Below, in pieces: positions 1 through 8,696 of a DNA stretch of 64,000 bases. Source of the stretch: Skermanella pratensis (GTDB lineage Bacteria > Pseudomonadota > Alphaproteobacteria > Azospirillales > Azospirillaceae). Each line of letters starts with the position of its first letter. The first letter of the stretch is position 1. The translations under genes and the position numbers were made by a program. The DNA lies in the NCBI RefSeq assembly GCF_008843145.1, contig NZ_CP030265.1, positions 83,501-147,500 on the forward strand, read 5' to 3'. The notes under the pieces were generated by a model. It worked only from the letters and a program-made list of their open reading frames with translations, made no database searches and had not been told where the DNA came from.

Positions 1-1451
1 TCTACTGCGTGCGGAACCCCCGTCCTCATAAGGTTTACGGGTTCTCGCCGGTCGAGCAGATAATAATGACCGTTAATATGGCGCTTCGCCGACAGGCTGC
101 ACAGTTGCAGTATTACAGCGAGGGCAATATTCCGGAGGCCATTATTGGTGTCCCGGAGACTTGGACGCCTCAGCAGATCAGCGAGTTCCAGAATTACTGG
201 GACGCTATGCTTGAAGGTAACACGGCGGAGCGCCGTCATGCCAAGTTTATTCCTGGCGGCCTGACCTTCCAGCAGACGCGCGAGCCGATGCTGACCGACA
301 CGTTCGACGAATGGCTCGCCCGAGTCGTTTGCTATGCGTTCTCGGTTCCTCCGCTTCCGTTCATCCAGCAGCAGAACCGCGCCACCGCCGAGTCCGCCAA
401 AGAGGCGGCGCTCTCCGAGGGCCTGGCGCCGCTGATGAACTGGATCAAGGATATTGTCGACCTGCTGATCGAGCGGTTCTGGAACTACCCGGACCTCGAG
501 TTCTGCTGGGGCGACCACAAGGAGGTCGATCCGGCCTCGATGGCCTCGATCAACTCCACATACGTCCGCATGGGCATCAAGTCGATCGACGAGGCCCGCG
601 CCGAGCTGGGCCTCGACCCGCTCGGCATGGAGCACGCGATCTTCACCGGCAACGGCGCGCTGCTGATCAAGGAGCTGGCGGACGACGACTTCCGCCACGC
701 CATGATGGGCATCCAGACCGGGCCGGACGGCAAGCCGATCCTGCCGGGCCAGCAACCTGGTATGCCGGGCCAGCAGGGCATGATGCCCGGTCAGCCGGGC
801 GGTCCCGGGATGCCGATGGGCGACGACGGCTCGTGGATGCCGGACTTCCGCGCGGCCCTCAAGCCGCAGTGGGTTCCCGACTTCCGCCAGGCGCTCACGC
901 CCGAATGGCTCCAGGGGATCCGGGAGGCGCTGCTCGCCGGCGCCCAGCAGCAGGGCGGCGACGTCCAGCCGGACATCCGGGGTGCGCTGGGCCTCGGCGA
1001 TCGCGAGACGCCGAACATCCGGGGCGCCCTGGGGGTGCCGGAGCGCACCGCGGACGGCATGCCGGACTTCCACTCGATCCTGGGCGGCGCCGGCGGCTCC
1101 TACACCTCGGACGAGTCGATGGCCGCGATGAACGTCCGGTCGGCCGATCCGACCTCCAAGGACGACGAGCGCCGCAACGTGGTGCTCGACCTGGACGGCG
1201 ACGAGGGTGCCGTTGACGGCAACCTGTCGGACAATCTCGACGACCCGATGAAGGAGGTTGAGAAGTTCGACCGCCCTTTCGTGGGTTCGGGTTCGCCGCC
1301 GACATTCGGGCAGCTCTACAAAAGAGACGGTAGAGCGGGCCGCGATGCCGACGGCGACGGGCTGGTGAACGAGCGCGAGCGGCCATCGCCGGTCACGCCG
1401 GCACGCCCCGTCCGCGGAAGCAGATGGGCGAGACGCCGACCAAGATCGTAG
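1..1451 (+). CDS. Phage portal protein, C-terminal part (5' end outside window)
   Basis: The reading frame is open from position 3 (Y-C before the first GTG at 9), so the gene begins upstream. The visible part has the typical portal core (RNPRPHKVYGFSPVEQI near its start, then GLTFQQTREP and AVVC-like helices). Portal proteins form the dodecameric ring at the capsid vertex through which DNA is packaged. The C-terminal third is unusual. It has a Gly/Pro/Gln/Met-rich linker (about residues 240-275), then six imperfect copies of a PDFRxAL/PDIRGAL motif (nt about 838-1083). An acidic stretch follows, and then a perfect 12-residue EF-hand-like loop, DADGDGLVNERE (1344-1379). It overlaps the next gene by 28 bp. 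This is a remnant of a tailed-phage head module; family confidence is high, and the tail's role is unknown. Confidence 0.85.
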   Translation, partial: YCVRNPRPHKVYGFSPVEQIIMTVNMALRRQAAQLQYYSEGNIPEAIIGVPETWTPQQISEFQNYWDAMLEGNTAERRHAKFIPGGLTFQQTREPMLTDTFDEWLARVVCYAFSVPPLPFIQQQNRATAESAKEAALSEGLAPLMNWIKDIVDLLIERFWNYPDLEFCWGDHKEVDPASMASINSTYVRMGIKSIDEARAELGLDPLGMEHAIFTGNGALLIKELADDDFRHAMMGIQTGPDGKPILPGQQPGMPGQQGMMPGQPGGPGMPMGDDGSWMPDFRAALKPQWVPDFRQALTPEWLQGIREALLAGAQQQGGDVQPDIRGALGLGDRETPNIRGALGVPERTADGMPDFHSILGGAGGSYTSDESMAAMNVRSADPTSKDDERRNVVLDLDGDEGAVDGNLSDNLDDPMKEVEKFDRPFVGSGSPPTFGQLYKRDGRAGRDADGDGLVNERERPSPVTPARPVRGSRWARRRPRS

Positions 1452-2551
1452 AGACCGCGGCGGCCGCCACCGCCGGCGTGACAGCGGCGGCAACGATGGT
1501 GGCCCGCTCGTTGATGCGCTCTCCCCGCCCGGCGATCCGGGCGGCCGGCATGGCGACGGCCGGCGTCGCGGCACTGACCGGTGCCACGACCGCCGGCCTC
1601 GCCACCACGTTTGCCGCCAACGACCTCGCCTACCAGCGGCGCATGGAGGAGGCGGGGCGGAAGTTCGGCTTCACCCCGAAGACGCGCGGTGAGCGGATCC
1701 AGCGGGAGATCGCCGACACCCGCAAGAAGCTCCGCAGCGAACGGGCGAACTACGACCGCCCGATCGACGGCAAGCCGATCGAGGAAGCCGGCCTGCCGAA
1801 GTTCGAGCAGGTCAGCAGCTTCGCCAAGGCGACGCAGGCGGCGTTCCCGGAAGGGACGCAGTTCACGGTCAAGGTCCGGCGCCAGAGCATCCCGGAGATC
1901 GACGCCAAGGGCGAGGAGATCGTCATTGATCACTCGGTTGTCGAGACGCGCTTCGTCAAGGGCGGCATGACCGGGCGCAACGCCCGGAGCTTCCTGCGCG
2001 ACCCGAACGGGGATCTGGTGGTCAGCCACGACGCCTTCGTGATCCAGGGCGACGGCCAGGGCGGCGGCATCGGCCGCCAAGTCCTGAAAGCGCAGTTCGA
2101 CGAGTACGAGAAGATGGGCGTGGCCAGGGTGGCAGTTCACGCCAACATCGACGTCGGTGGCTACGCCTGGGCACGGTTCGGCTTCGTGCCGACCCAGAAG
2201 TCCTGGGACTCGATGCGGAAGTCGCTCAAGGCGACGATCAGCCTCTCGCAGTACGAGCCGATCGACAACCCGAAGACCGACGAGGAGCGCGACTACAACG
2301 CTCAGGTCAAGCGGGCACGCGAGCTGCTGGACAACGGGCCGGTCAAGCTGTCGGACTGGCACAAGCGCCGGGTCATGAAGATGCTCAACGATCCTGACCC
2401 GAAGGCGATCTGGAAGGTCGCGGACGCCCGGATCGGCGGCCGCAACATCGGCAAGGAACTGCTGATGAACACTTACTGGAACGGCGAGATCAGGCTCGCC
2501 GATCCCGACGCCATGGCACGTTTCAACCACTACACCGGCCGATCAAAATGA
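1424..2551 (+). CDS. Phage-module protein with GNAT-like domain
   Basis: A 375-residue protein. The N-terminus (about residues 10-75) is rich in Ala/Thr and may be a membrane-interacting helical segment. A charged region with RGERIQREIADTRKKL follows. The middle to C-terminal half has a GNAT-fold signature: FVIQGDGQGGGIGRQVLKA fits the acetyl-CoA pyrophosphate loop (strand beta4/helix alpha3). About 25 residues later HANIDVGGYAWARFGFVP matches the common N-x-x-A-x-x-F/Y-x-x-x-GF end of the fold. It overlaps the portal gene (28 bp) upstream and the head-morphogenesis gene by ATGA downstream, so all three were one phage operon. Substrate and role in the virion are unknown. The GNAT assignment rests on motif reading only. 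Confidence 0.6.
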   Translation: MGETPTKIVETAAAATAGVTAAATMVARSLMRSPRPAIRAAGMATAGVAALTGATTAGLATTFAANDLAYQRRMEEAGRKFGFTPKTRGERIQREIADTRKKLRSERANYDRPIDGKPIEEAGLPKFEQVSSFAKATQAAFPEGTQFTVKVRRQSIPEIDAKGEEIVIDHSVVETRFVKGGMTGRNARSFLRDPNGDLVVSHDAFVIQGDGQGGGIGRQVLKAQFDEYEKMGVARVAVHANIDVGGYAWARFGFVPTQKSWDSMRKSLKATISLSQYEPIDNPKTDEERDYNAQVKRARELLDNGPVKLSDWHKRRVMKMLNDPDPKAIWKVADARIGGRNIGKELLMNTYWNGEIRLADPDAMARFNHYTGRSK

Positions 2552-3375
2552 CGATCATCTTCGACGGCCCGCCCGGCACCAGGCTCGGGGAGGGCGAAAC
2601 CGACGGCATGCACGAGCTGCTGGCGGACGACGACCTCCCGACCTACGAGCTGCCGGACGAGCCGGACGAGGACGAGCTGGTGGAGCTTGCCAAGGCAGCC
2701 GGCCCGACCCTGTCGGCGGCCGACGCCGCCGAGCGCAAGGTGGCGGATCGGATCTACACGGCACTCCGGGCAGCGGTCGCCGCGGCCGACGGCATCGTGG
2801 ACGCCGCCCACAGCGCGCACAGCCCCGACGCCGCGGCGTCCGGCCTCAAGCGGTCGGGTCTCGCCCGGCTGTACGGCCTGGCGATCGACCGCCTGCTCCC
2901 CGTCATGGAAGCGGGCGGTCGCGCCGCGATCGACGGCGCCGACGTGCTGGAGAAGGCCGAGCCGGCGCGGCTCAAGGTCGATCTCAGCCAGCGCAACGGC
3001 AAGATAGCTTCCTTCCTGGAAACCTCCCGGATGGACAAGATCCGGGAGATCACCGCCGAGCAGGAACAGCTCGTCCGCGACGTGGTGACGACCGGCATGG
3101 CGGCGGGCCACCCCCCGGCCAAGATCGCCTCTCTGCTGAGAGAACACATCGGCCTGACGCCCTACCAGACGCAGCAGGTCCAGAACTACCGCGCCGATTT
3201 GGAAGGAGTCGTCCAGATGGTATCACGCCATGAGGGGCTCGAATTGCCAGTTGCCGATGGGAAGCTGATACATTGGCTTCTCGTTGGAAGGCATCATTCA
3301 AGTCGGTCGTTGGTAGCCGTTGGGGAAGCGACAGCGGCAGTGAAAATTCCAGACCTTTTGTGTTTGTGCGCTTAA
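2548..3375 (+). pseudogene. Phage head morphogenesis (Mu gpF-like) protein, 3'-truncated
   Basis: Starts inside the stop of the previous gene (ATGA). The acidic N-terminus and the helical segment ending with AGHPPAKIASLLREHIGLTP and QAQxVxNYR-type residues (YQTQQVQNYRADLE) are typical of the N-terminal half of SPP1 gp7/Mu gpF head-morphogenesis proteins. After NYRADLEG the family sequence stops. The remaining ~50 residues are unrelated, GC content falls, and the frame ends at 3375 inside the antisense gene that follows. The C-terminal catalytic/assembly domain is therefore missing. The break lies about 3200-3240, the edge of the AT-rich segment, so insertion or deletion of foreign DNA is the simplest explanation. 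Probably not functional. Confidence 0.65.
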
Positions 3376-3891
3376 GAAATCCTTATCGTTATCGACTTTG
3401 TATCCAAGCCGATCAGCTACAATGAAGAAATTTTCCGGCGGCATTGATGCCATAGAATTCGTTCGTCGCGCGAGTGCCGGTAGCAACATCGAGTATTCAT
3501 CATGAGTCTCTTTGCAGAGAGACTCGATGATCTTACTTAGAATTCGTTTGTCGCCAGTCACTTGATAAGTCAAACCGGCAGCTTCTGCAAGGTGTCTGTA
3601 GGTTGCGATGCTCCGCCTACGCGCAGCGTTTTCTAAGACATTTCTGGCAGCTTCGACTTGTTTTTCATAAGACTTCCTTATGAGAAGCAACGATTTGTGA
3701 GGAATCAATCTTTCCCCACCATGTTCAATGACGGGGACTTTATTTAATGCTACTACCTTTTCGACGATCGCCTCCGTAACGTCACACGAAACAACGGCTG
3801 CCCTGATTGGAACCAGGGATAGATCAGAGTAGTTCAGCCATGCTTCAGGTGCGCCGTGAACTGTTTCACGTTCGATCATATTTGCTTCCAT
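3298..3891 (-). CDS. Hypothetical protein of AT-rich insert
   Basis: About 197 residues if it starts at the ATG at 3891 (MEANMIERE). An ATG at 3879 has a GGAAG just upstream and is an alternative, and a longer version could start at 3972. The C-terminal half has the pattern of a small-protein family often seen on mobile DNA: a helix with RSIATYRHLAEAAGL, a central ILSKIIESL helix, then PPENFFIVADRLGY and an FLSAQTQKVWNF end. That pattern resembles proteins of the type 'tY.elA..lg - iL..I - G-P--GFF-lA-eLG', whose function I do not know. Base composition is clearly lower in GC than the flanking phage and kinase genes, which suggests recent transfer. It runs antisense to the tail of the truncated head gene. 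No function is assigned. Confidence 0.55.
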   Translation of the reverse strand: MEANMIERETVHGAPEAWLNYSDLSLVPIRAAVVSCDVTEAIVEKVVALNKVPVIEHGGERLIPHKSLLLIRKSYEKQVEAARNVLENAARRRSIATYRHLAEAAGLTYQVTGDKRILSKIIESLCKETHDEYSMLLPALARRTNSMASMPPENFFIVADRLGYKVDNDKDFLSAQTQKVWNFHCRCRFPNGYQRPT

Positions 3892-3975
3892 ATTTAAGGT
3901 GACTAGGGACCAAACGGCAGCACTATGCCTTGCCGTCACACAAAAGATGTCCAGGTGAACCCCAGCCATCAACTG

Positions 3976-4303
3976 GCAGGTTAGGTCTGGCCGAAAAAAG
4001 TCATAAGTGTTAATCGGTACGTTTGAGAGAGGAATGAAAAGCGTTAATACTACGCGAAAATTTATTTTAAATTCGATGAGCTATTGCCATATCCTTGTGG
4101 CGCATAACACAAATGGCGCTAATTGATTTTTCATATTAAGTGCATATAAATTATTATAGTTTCTTGCCTTCCCGAAAACCTACGTTTTTGACAGGTGGCG
4201 TAGGGGAGGAACAACAACAGCAGCTACTCTGAACGAACGCCTTGCCAAAAACCTCTTTCAAAATCAAACTTCTCAAAACGGACCGTGAGAGGTTTTTGGG
4301 ATC
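3976..4303. other. AT-rich intergenic stretch before resolvase
   Basis: No coding region of convincing quality. It continues the AT-rich composition of the preceding gene up to about 4190, then switches to GC-richer sequence. It contains the inverted repeat described separately at 4245-4299 and presumably the promoters of the divergent genes on either side. Confidence 0.6.
4245..4299. repeat. Perfect 12-bp inverted repeat, candidate resolvase-binding site
   Basis: CCAAAAACCTCT (4245-4256) is repeated as its exact reverse complement AGAGGTTTTTGG (4288-4299). The two arms have 31 bp between them and end four bases before the resolvase ATG. Serine resolvases of Tn3-type elements bind a multi-subsite res region directly upstream of their own gene and repress themselves there. 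The placement fits that, but assignment as res is inference. Confidence 0.45.
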
Positions 4304-4900
4304 ATGCTGATCGGCTACGCACGGGTGTCCACAACGGACCAGAACTCGGACCTCCAGATCGACGCCTTACTGAAGGCCGACGTTGACCGGCGGCACATCT
4401 TCGAGGATCGGATGAGCGGCATACGTGCGGACCGTCCCAAGCTAAATGAGGTATTGGAGTATCTGGCAGAGGGCGACGTGCTGGTGGTCTGGAAGCTGGA
4501 TCGCTTGGCCCGCTCCTTACCGCACCTGATCGAGATTGTCGCCGGTCTCGACCGGCGCGGCATCGGTTTCCGGTCGCTGACAGAGAGCATCGACACGACC
4601 ACCGCCGGTGGGCGACTGACCTTCCACATCTTCGGCGCCCTCGCCCAGTTCGAGCGCGACATCATCCGAGAGCGCACAGTAGCTGGGCTTGAGGCCGCCG
4701 CTGCGCGGGGGCGGAAAGGTGGAAGGCCTAAGGCGATGAGCGAGGCCAAAATCGAGGCGGCGCGGCGGCTTCTCGCCGGCGGTATGCCGATCAAGGATGT
4801 CGCCACGACGCTGGAGGTGGGGATCAGCACGCTTTATCGTTATGGCTTGGCTGGTACTGCCGTCGCCCCGCAAGCTGCGCGAGAGATGCCCGACTTGTAA
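4304..4900 (+). CDS. Serine recombinase (resolvase/invertase family)
   Basis: A 198-residue site-specific recombinase of the small serine resolvase/invertase type. The N-terminal catalytic domain begins MLIGYARVSTTDQN with nucleophile Ser9. It is followed by DRMSGIRADRP, the VWKLDRLARS arginine motif, and GGRLTFHIFGALAQFERDIIRERT leading into the long E helix. The C-terminus is a Hin-type helix-turn-helix (IKDVATTLEVGISTLYRY) for DNA binding. Length is normal for TnpR-type resolvases. It has no transposase partner nearby, so it is either an orphan from a degraded Tn3-like element or acts for the surrounding island. An inverted repeat directly upstream may be its binding site. Confidence 0.9.
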   Translation: MLIGYARVSTTDQNSDLQIDALLKADVDRRHIFEDRMSGIRADRPKLNEVLEYLAEGDVLVVWKLDRLARSLPHLIEIVAGLDRRGIGFRSLTESIDTTTAGGRLTFHIFGALAQFERDIIRERTVAGLEAAAARGRKGGRPKAMSEAKIEAARRLLAGGMPIKDVATTLEVGISTLYRYGLAGTAVAPQAAREMPDL

Positions 4901-4903
4901 TGC

Positions 4904-5245
4904 CTTTTACTGTCGCACCTTTTGGTTGTGTAAATGTGTGCAGTCCTCGCCTATGCACCCCCCCCCCGGCGCTCCGGATTGAGGAACCGATTTTACAGAA
5001 GGCGCATACCCCGTCTCGGAAACCGATCATAAAAAAATCGGTGGATTTTCGGCTGTAACCATAAGCTGTAAACCGAGAGTTAAACCAATCCAGGGTCAGT
5101 CAAGCTTATCCAATCGAGATAATACCTCGATCCAAGCTTACGGAAAGAAATGCAAATGTGTTACAAGGCGCGTAGCCGACATTTTTGTCCACTTAGTTGA
5201 TAAAAGCCTCATAGTTGAGGTGCCTTTGGGATCTAAGGAGTACGC
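4904..5245. other. Intergenic region with repeat copy A upstream of split kinase
   Basis: No credible gene. It holds a run of ten C residues (about 4958-4967), then copy A of the ~90 bp repeat that recurs before the next kinase, then a small inverted repeat ATCGAG/CTCGAT. A clear Shine-Dalgarno AAGGAG lies at its right end before the kinase ATG at 5246. Confidence 0.6.
4971..5060. repeat. ~90-bp imperfect direct repeat, copy A
   Basis: Begins GCTCCGGAT and includes CCCCGTCTCGGAAACCGATC. Copy B at 8278-8370 begins with the same nine bases and has CCCCATCTCAGAAATCGATC at the same spacing. The core is about 20 of 23 identical and similarity tapers outward. Both copies sit upstream of a hybrid histidine kinase gene in the same orientation. 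Confidence 0.6.
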
Positions 5246-6454
5246 ATGAGTCTTCTTCAGCGTCTTATGCTGCTCATTCTACTACTCATCATTCTTGTCC
5301 TGGGCGTCGAAACCGTCAATAGCATTTACTTGAAGAACGAGCGTGTGGCTGCCGTCCACAACCAAGCGGAACGGCTTGCCGGGCTGGTTGACGACGAGCA
5401 CGCCAGAACGTTCGAGGGGATGCACCAGCTTCTCAGCACCTGGGCCGAGTCCCCAGTCCTGCGCACGCGGGATATGGCGGGGTGTCAGGAGATGGCCGAA
5501 CGGCTCCGCGTGAAATATCCCACCTATCTGGTCCTCGGTGCGACCGATGAAGCGGGCTTGGTTCAATGCGCCACTTCGCCCACCGCGCTCGGCCTGCCGA
5601 TCGGCGATCGTCTCCATATCCGTCTTGCCAGGGAGGCCGGCGGCTTTGCGGTCGGGGAGTACATCCGCAGCCGGAACCACGACCGACCAGCCTTGTCCTT
5701 TGCGTTGCCCTATCACGACCAGACGGGTGCCTTGGCCGGCTTCATCACCGCGCTGGTCGATCTGAGCTGGCTGGAGGATTTTCTGGTCAACAAGCTGCTG
5801 CCTCCTGGTGCCTCTATCACCATTGCCGACCAACAGGGAACCGTGCTCGCCCGCGTTCCTGAGGTGCCCGGCGTGGTCGGCAAGCCCCTGCCTGAAGCCT
5901 ATCGGCCGCTGCTGGAAGCGGCAGACGGCGGCAGCGTAGAACTGACCGGCCTCGATGGTGTCGTGCGGGTGCAGGGCTATGCCCCGCCAGCCGTGGGTAC
6001 GCGGGGATTGTTCATCATGGCCGGCCTTGACAAGGCCGCAGCCCTGGCGCCGATCCATGCGACCCTGTGGCGCTCCCTGGGCATCCTCGGCGCTGCCACA
6101 CTGCTGGCGCTGATTGCTCTATGGTGGGGTGCACGGCGCTATTTACGTGATCCCGTGCGGGCTCTGGTGGCCGCGACCGAACGCTGGCGCGCTGGCGACT
6201 ACGCAGCCCGGGCAAACCTCGGAAGCGGCAGCTCGGAGTTGGTCGCGCTTGGAAACGCCTTCGACGCCATGGCCGAGAGCCTGGAGGCCTATAATCGAGC
6301 GCGCGAGGAAGCCCATGTGGCGACACGCAAGGTTGCCGAGGTGTTCAACTGCATGACCGACAGCGTGTTCGAGGTTGACCGCGACTGGCGCATCACCTTC
6401 ATGAACGAGCGCGCCCGGCACGACGTCGCGCGGGGCAGGATCAGGTCGGCCTGA
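5246..6454 (+). pseudogene. Hybrid sensor histidine kinase, N-terminal part (frameshifted)
   Basis: Start ATG is well supported by AAGGAG seven bases upstream. Residues 5-25 form a transmembrane helix. A periplasmic double-Cache-like sensor domain follows (about 30-275, with GATDEAGLVQCATSP and TALVDLSWLEDFL), then a second membrane helix (about 280-300), a HAMP segment (RYLRDPVRALVAATERWRAG) and the start of a PAS domain (VFNCMTDSVFEVDRDW). The frame then runs into TGA at 6452-6454. The rest of the PAS domain and the kinase continue in another frame from about 6437. One extra G in the GGGG run at 6432-6435 would restore a single protein of about 975 residues. This is either a real inactivating mutation or an assembly error. 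Confidence 0.75.
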
Positions 6455-6480
6455 ACCTTTGGGAGACTTACCCAGAAGGT

Positions 6481-8172
6481 GTGAACACCCAGATGTGGGC
6501 CGGTTATCACCAAGCCATGGCCGAGCGGGTGCCGATCGAGGTCGAGGACTACTACCCGCCGCACCGGCGATGGTACCGGTTCCGCGCCTTCCCATCGCGC
6601 GAGGGCTTGGCCTTCTATGGCCAGGACGTCACCGCGCAGCGGACGCTCCAGGAGAACTTGGAGCGTCAGCGAATGTTGCTGGAGACCATCATCGAGAGCG
6701 CGCCTGATCCGATCTTCGCCAAGGACCGGGAGGGGCGGTGCATCACCCTGAACTCGGCAGCCGCCCGCGTTCTCGGTTATGCGCGCCACGCCGTCATTGG
6801 GCTCACCGAAACCGATATGTTTCCCCCGGAGATCGCCGCCGCGATGCGGGACCAGGAAACGCGCATCATGGAGGCCGGCGTGACCGAGGTTCTGGAGGAA
6901 ATCATCACGGACCGGCACCGCGGCGAGCACCGGGTGTTCCTGACCACCAAGACGCCGCTGCGCGATCCGGCCGGCGCCATCGTCGGGATCATCGGCGTCG
7001 CCCGCGACATCACCGAGCGCAAAGCCCGGGAGGAGGCACTACGCCGGGCCAAGGAAGAGGCGGAGCGCGCCAACCTCGCCAAGTCCAAGTTCCTGGCGGC
7101 GGCCAGCCACGACCTGCGCCAGCCCCTTCAGTCGCTGATCCTGTTTGCCGGTGTGCTCAAGGGCTACGTTCAGGGCCCAAGAGGCGAGCAGGCGCTGAAG
7201 CAGTTGGAGAACGGGCTTGGCGCCCTGAAGGCACTGTTGGATAGCCTCCTTGATGTATCCCAACTGGACGCCGGCATTGTAAAGCCGGAGATCACCGATT
7301 TCCCGGTCTCAGGGGTGCTTGACGGGATCGCCGCCAGCTACGCCCCGGTCGCATCGGCTAAGGGGCTGGGCTGGCAGCTCGAGTCCTGCACCGATGGGGT
7401 TCGCAGCGATACGACACTGCTCGGACGCATGCTCCGAAACCTGGTCGAGAATGCGATCCGCTATACCACGACCGGACACATTCGGATTATCTGCCATCGG
7501 ATCGAGGATCGGCTGCGGATCGAGGTCGAGGATACCGGCATCGGTATTCCTCCCGAACAGTTGGACCATATCTTCGAGGAGTTCCACCAAGTGGGCAACC
7601 ATGCGCGCGATCGGCGTCAGGGCCTTGGTCTTGGCCTGGCGATCGTCCGACGCATCGCGGATCTGCTGGGGCACCGGGTTGAGGTGCGCTCGCGGCCCAG
7701 AGAAGGCTCCACCTTCAGCATCGAACTGCCGCTCGCTATGATGGGGGCGGCAGGACTACCGGTCCCGAGGGACGCAGGCTCGGACCAGAACGGCCAGGGC
7801 CGGCTGGTCGTGGTGATCGACGATGACGCCCTGGTGCTGGAGAGCCTGGAAGTGATCCTGACGGAGTGGGGCTACCAGGCGATTGCCGCCGTCAGCGCCG
7901 AGGAGGCCGTTGCTCAGGTCCGGAAGTTCGGACGCCGGCCCGACATCGTGATGGCCGACTACCGGCTGCAGGATGGGCGCACCGGTACCGAGGCCATTCT
8001 CGCCATTCGCGCCCTCTTTAACTATCCCATTCCCGGCCTGATCCTGACCGGGGAAACGGATCCGAAGTTCCTGCGCGAGTGCACCGGGCACGACGTTGGC
8101 ATCGCGCACAAGCCGGTGATGCCGTCGCAGCTCGGCCGCGCGCTCGAACAACAGCTCAATGCCGCGGCATGA
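6481..8172 (+). pseudogene. Hybrid sensor histidine kinase, C-terminal part
   Basis: Continues the kinase broken at 6454; the first possible start in this frame is GTG 6481, inside the PAS domain, so it is unlikely to be an independent gene. In order: remainder of PAS 1 (YYPPHRRWYRFRAFPSREG), PAS 2 (ILETIIESAPDPIFAKDREG and IGVARDITERKA), a DHp domain with the phospho-acceptor box FLAAASHDLRQPLQSL, and an ATPase domain with N box NLVENAIRYT and G boxes EDTGIGIPPEQ and GLGLGLAIVRRI. It ends with a receiver domain (VVVIDDDALVLESL, MADYRLQDG, HKPVMPSQL). The HDLRQPLQ box with a fused receiver is typical of a widespread alphaproteobacterial hybrid-kinase group. No output regulator lies next to it. 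Confidence 0.75.
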
Positions 8173-8696
8173 GTCCCCGAAGGTCAGCTCGGCGGCACGA
8201 TGAAGCAGAGGATGAAAATGAGCCAGAAGCCGAGTAAGCCCATGACTGAAGCAGCTCCTCTGCAGATTCCCCAGGGTGCTCCGGATCGGAAATCCGGCTT
8301 CGCCGCGGTGCAAACCCCATCTCAGAAATCGATCATGACAACTGGAAATTTTTCGTCTGCAGCTATAGGTTAGGGTACGCTTGATCGGTGCTCAGGTGCG
8401 AGTCTGCCGCTTGCTACCTCTGCAGCACTACTCAATTCGCCGCCTGTGTATAATGGCAGGTCAGATGATGTTTCATCGCGATTTCAACTTGAGCAGAGGC
8501 TCGCGACGTATGGCTTATGACATTGAGCGGTGCTCAGGTACTCAAAAAGGAAGATACCAGATACATTGGTTTGTACGTGGGGCAAGGGCAATCGTCGCAC
8601 CAAGATGACGAGCCGCGCCTCTCTGAACGTCTCTCTCATCTTTGGGTTCAGCCGCTTGCTGGACGGCGCCGCTGCCTCCGAACAGGTGAACGGCGG
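8173..8696. other. Intergenic region with repeat copy B
   Basis: 524 bp without a convincing gene. It contains repeat copy B (8278-8370) and a 12-bp direct repeat CGGTGCTCAGGT at 8386-8397 and 8528-8539. Short open frames here (for example 8381-8608) lack family features and codon bias. The frame of the next kinase is open back to 8517, but those 60 extra residues look non-native. Confidence 0.5.
8278..8370. repeat. ~90-bp imperfect direct repeat, copy B
   Basis: Partner of copy A at 4971-5060, in the same orientation and likewise upstream of a hybrid kinase. It shares GCTCCGGAT at its left edge and the CCCC-TCTC-GAAA-CGATCAT core with three substitutions. Confidence 0.6.

Noticed and set aside
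4824..5030. Minus-strand frame overlapping the resolvase end and repeat copy A
   Set aside because: The corresponding frame in copy B has a stop at codon five, so the similarity is of a non-coding repeat.
8517..8696. Longer start of the second hybrid kinase
   Set aside because: The extra 60 residues contain no family sequence, and the family normally begins close to the ATG at 8697.
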